Shown one piece after another: positions 61,080 through 64,000 of a stretch of DNA of 64,000 nt (position 1 is its first letter; every line of letters begins with the position of its first letter). Position numbers and translations under genes: made by a program. The notes below the pieces were generated by a model. That model was not told the DNA's origin, did no database searches, and saw only the letters and a program-made list of their open reading frames with translations. Location: assembly GCA_029721435.1 (NCBI GenBank), contig CM056583.1, forward strand, positions 46,281,120 to 46,345,119, written 5' to 3'. The DNA comes from Gymnothorax reevesii. Taxonomy: Eukaryota > Chordata > Actinopteri > Anguilliformes > Muraenidae.

Positions 61080-61400
61080 TTGACTTGCATGATGCAACTA
61101 ATGTGATTGTATCAACTCGGTAACTGTGCTGGATTGGCCTGGTAATTCACATGACCTTAATCCCACTGAGAATCTCTGGTCCATCATAAAGTCAAGGCTG
61201 CAGCAAAAGGACTGCACCACAGAAGCCAAAGGCATCAATGCAGTTGTCCAGGTGTGGCATCATGACGCAGAAATCAAGGCAACCTGCAAAAACCTTGTCA
61301 TCTCCATGCCAAAACGGGTGGAACAGCTTATCTATAACCATGGAGGACACATATGGTTCTGAGTGCTGAATATAGATGCTATTAAAGTAATAAAAAGCCT
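61080..61400 (+). pseudogene. Tc1-like transposase C-terminal fragment
   Basis: Frame 61126-61362 reads LDWPGNSHDLNPTENLWSII then KSRLQQKDCTT and ISMPKRVEQLIYNHGGHIWF. It has the PTENLW Glu motif and the usual C-terminus, and nothing upstream. Confidence 0.83.
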
Positions 61401-64000
61401 GAAAACCTTTTGATATTTAAGCACATTCATCAACAGGGCTCATTTCAGCTTCGATTCTGGAGACCTCAGGCAAGTTCATTCACATAATTAAGAAAATATA
61501 AATTTTATATTTCTTTTTCAACACAAGCAGTGTATTAACAAAAAATGACTGTATAAATCAACAAGACCACAAACAATTAAGAAATCAAAATTGACCTGAA
61601 CTAAACACAGTCCATAATAGCAAAAGAAGGAAAGAAAGAAAAAATAAAATTGAGAGACACATGGCAGGTTCATATCGTCAAGTGCATTAAAAGATGACTG
61701 TGCAGTGGCGCAATCAATCCGGTGCAATGGGAGATTTTAATATATTGTAAAAAGGGTTTTTATATTTTGTAAAATGTTTTGTTCATTTATTCCTAAACCG
61801 GTAAGTTATTTTATGTAGGTCTAAATGGCAATTAATTTTAGAGAGCTACATTCCAATTGATAGGATTCTCCATTTTTTCGCGCAATAAGTATTTTTTTGC
61901 AATTACTAGCAAAATTTCTGTACGCCTCTTACATCTGGAGTTAGCACAATTACCCAGTAAACAAATGTCTGGATCCATTGGAAAGTCCACACTATGGATA
62001 CTGGATAGTGTGTCACATACCACCTGCCAAACCCCTGAGGGTTTGCGCACTGTAAAGTGGAATATAAGAACGCGCTCTCATTCAAGCCACATCTGAAACA
62101 AAGGGGCGACATAATCAAGTTTTATTTGTGCAATTTTTGTATGGGGGTGATATAAAGCTGATGTACAAAGTAAAAATCTATATCTAGAATTTAAAGCAGA
62201 GGTAACACCATATCTGCATAAGTCACTCCAAGGTTCTGCATCCACATTTGTTCCAGATCTTCCTTTCACCTAATTCTGCATATATCCAGATCAGGTATTA
62301 ATGGACTCAACTTAAGAACTTCAAACAAGCCTGAGATAGTTTAAAAAGTGGTTTGTCAGCATAGTACAGTTGTTAAATAGGTGTCAGGGTATATAAATTT
62401 GACCAGCCTTTATGGTTGACTTTGATAAAGTCACATAGATGCAGATAGCTGAGGAAATCTTAATTTGCCAAGTGTTCAAATTCAAAAGTGTTCAAATGAA
62501 GCAAAGATACCAGTCAAGATGGCTCATGTCTTTCTCAAATCATAATCTGAAGTTACTATTCTGTAAGATTATTGGTAGCTGTCTGTTTCTTCACTTTATA
62601 GATATAGCTTGCTCAGTCTTGGATTAGAGGAAACGTCTTGTGCAAGTCAACATGAATAGAGGGAGCAGGAACCACTCTCAGACCTCACATGCACTGATAA
62701 AGCCACTTTAAAAGGCAGAAGGTTGAAGGAATTACATTAGATATGAACAAAGCACCTTTACATAGGCCAACAACCTGATGAACAGTTAACACAACGCAAG
62801 TTCACTGTACGATGGAGGCTTCCAGTCTACTCATGGAAAGACTGAAACCAAAAACCTAAGAGCCATATTTTGAAACAGTGGCACTGGCAGTGCAGCTGAC
62901 ATCTCAGTCAGAATTGAATTAAATTTGGCAGAATGGTGTCCATACATGTGTAACAGGAAATCCCGGAGTTTCAGCTCAAAAGTTTTATTGATATGGCTAC
63001 AGCACCACAAGTCAGGTACCAAATTGAGCATTTTTGAGGAAAAATACCTATTTTTGAAGCAGTATTGTGGATAACTGCTTCATTGTGCCAAAGATGGTAT
63101 GACTGTAATTGATACTGGGATACCCACATTTTTAAAATGTGAAAATGCCGCCTGGTGATCATGTTGATTATACGTGCAATGACAAGAAATCTGTGTACAA
63201 TCGGAAAAAATTTTACAAATTCAGGCTCATCTTAATTTTTAAACCAGACCAGTGCCAAATTCATCTTACCAGTTTCCTTTTTTAGACATTAAAGATGAGA
63301 AACTTTGGAGATATTTAGTCTGGCACTTTTTTGGTTTATCAAGATATTTGCTCCCAAAGTTGGGTGCAGGATAATTTTTTCCTGTTTGTACAGCGGATTA
63401 ACATTAATAACCAGACAGTCAAGATGGGTTGACCATTAATTTGCACCTTCCTTTGGGCTAAACAAAGGACACCAGAAACATCTTTGGCACTATACTCCAT
63501 CTTGGAGCAGCGGCTTCAGACATTTTGACAAAATTCCCAATTCGCCTATTTGCAGCGATTTTCAGGGGCCCATAAAAATGTTAACCAAGAAGAGTCCAGA
63601 TTCTGCATTTCTCTTCTTTTCTAGCATGTTCAGACAACAAACCTAATTTTGGTGCCCAGTCATCAGTCCGCAAAAAGACACCCACCAAAATGTTGCGAGT
63701 GCATGACTGTCATTTAGAAGCAAAAAGAAACGGGGAAATAATGCTTATAAATTGCCAACTCCAGTAATTTCTGCAATCTATTACCTGTGTCTGGAAGAAA
63801 CATTACATTGGAGATATAATTATTTTTATCAGTGGAACTTCATGATATAGCTTTAAAATAGGGCCATTTACAAACTGTTTGTGGGGCTAACAGCATACAA
63901 CAATCAACCACAACATTAAAACTACTGGCTTCCCCTTCATGAAGCCAAAACAGCTCTGTCAAACTGACATTCACTTGAACTCCCATACCCAGCTGAACAT
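61401..64000. other. Intergenic, no gene seen
   Basis: Only short chance frames. I see no continuation of a neighbouring gene (CCBE1 would be expected beyond LMAN1 in human order). Confidence 0.45.

Overview
The window is a piece of vertebrate nuclear DNA, almost certainly from a ray-finned fish. It is AT-rich, has split genes with GT-AG introns, and carries many Tc1-type transposons, a tRNA-derived SINE, LINE remnants, MITEs and microsatellites. I see no bacterial, phage or CRISPR content. The species cannot be named from the sequence alone.

Three real genes can be rebuilt exon by exon, all on the minus strand. (1) A retinal homeobox gene, rx3/rax type, has 3 exons between 17077 and 20953 and encodes 304 aa with an octapeptide, a Q50 paired-type homeodomain and an OAR tail. 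(2) A complexin-4 gene has 3 coding exons between 26283 and 35748 and encodes 158 aa ending in the CAAX box CSVM. (3) lman1/ERGIC-53 has 13 coding exons between 46110 and 60503 and encodes 507 aa ending in KKFF. Splice phases close at every junction. The order RAX-CPLX4-LMAN1, all in one orientation, is the same as on human chromosome 18, so this is a conserved block. rx3 specifies the eye field, complexin-4 regulates release at retinal ribbon synapses, and LMAN1 is an ER-to-Golgi cargo receptor. The first two share retinal expression; lman1 is a housekeeping neighbour.

Layout: 1-17 kb is gene-poor and transposon-rich, with three Tc1-like elements, a LINE reverse-transcriptase remnant, a MITE and a decayed transposon ORF. 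17-21 kb is rx3. 21-26 kb is its upstream side, with OTX/SOX-like motifs and one TTAA-flanked MITE. 26-36 kb is cplx4, whose large intron 2 holds a Tc1 inside an older Tc1 that also took a SINE. 36-46 kb is intergenic, with a minisatellite, a palindromic hAT-like MITE and a solo-LTR-like element. 46-60.5 kb is lman1, with introns 8, 9 and 11 full of Tc1 and LINE debris. 60.5-64 kb is the lman1 promoter and unrecognised upstream DNA with one Tc1 fragment.

I found no convincing new biological system. The most useful leads are candidate cis-regulatory motifs at rx3, cplx4 and lman1, the nested transposon in cplx4, the oppositely oriented MITE pair around the last rx3 exon, and an orphan ORF at 41.6 kb with a signal-peptide-like start that runs into an LTR-like insertion.
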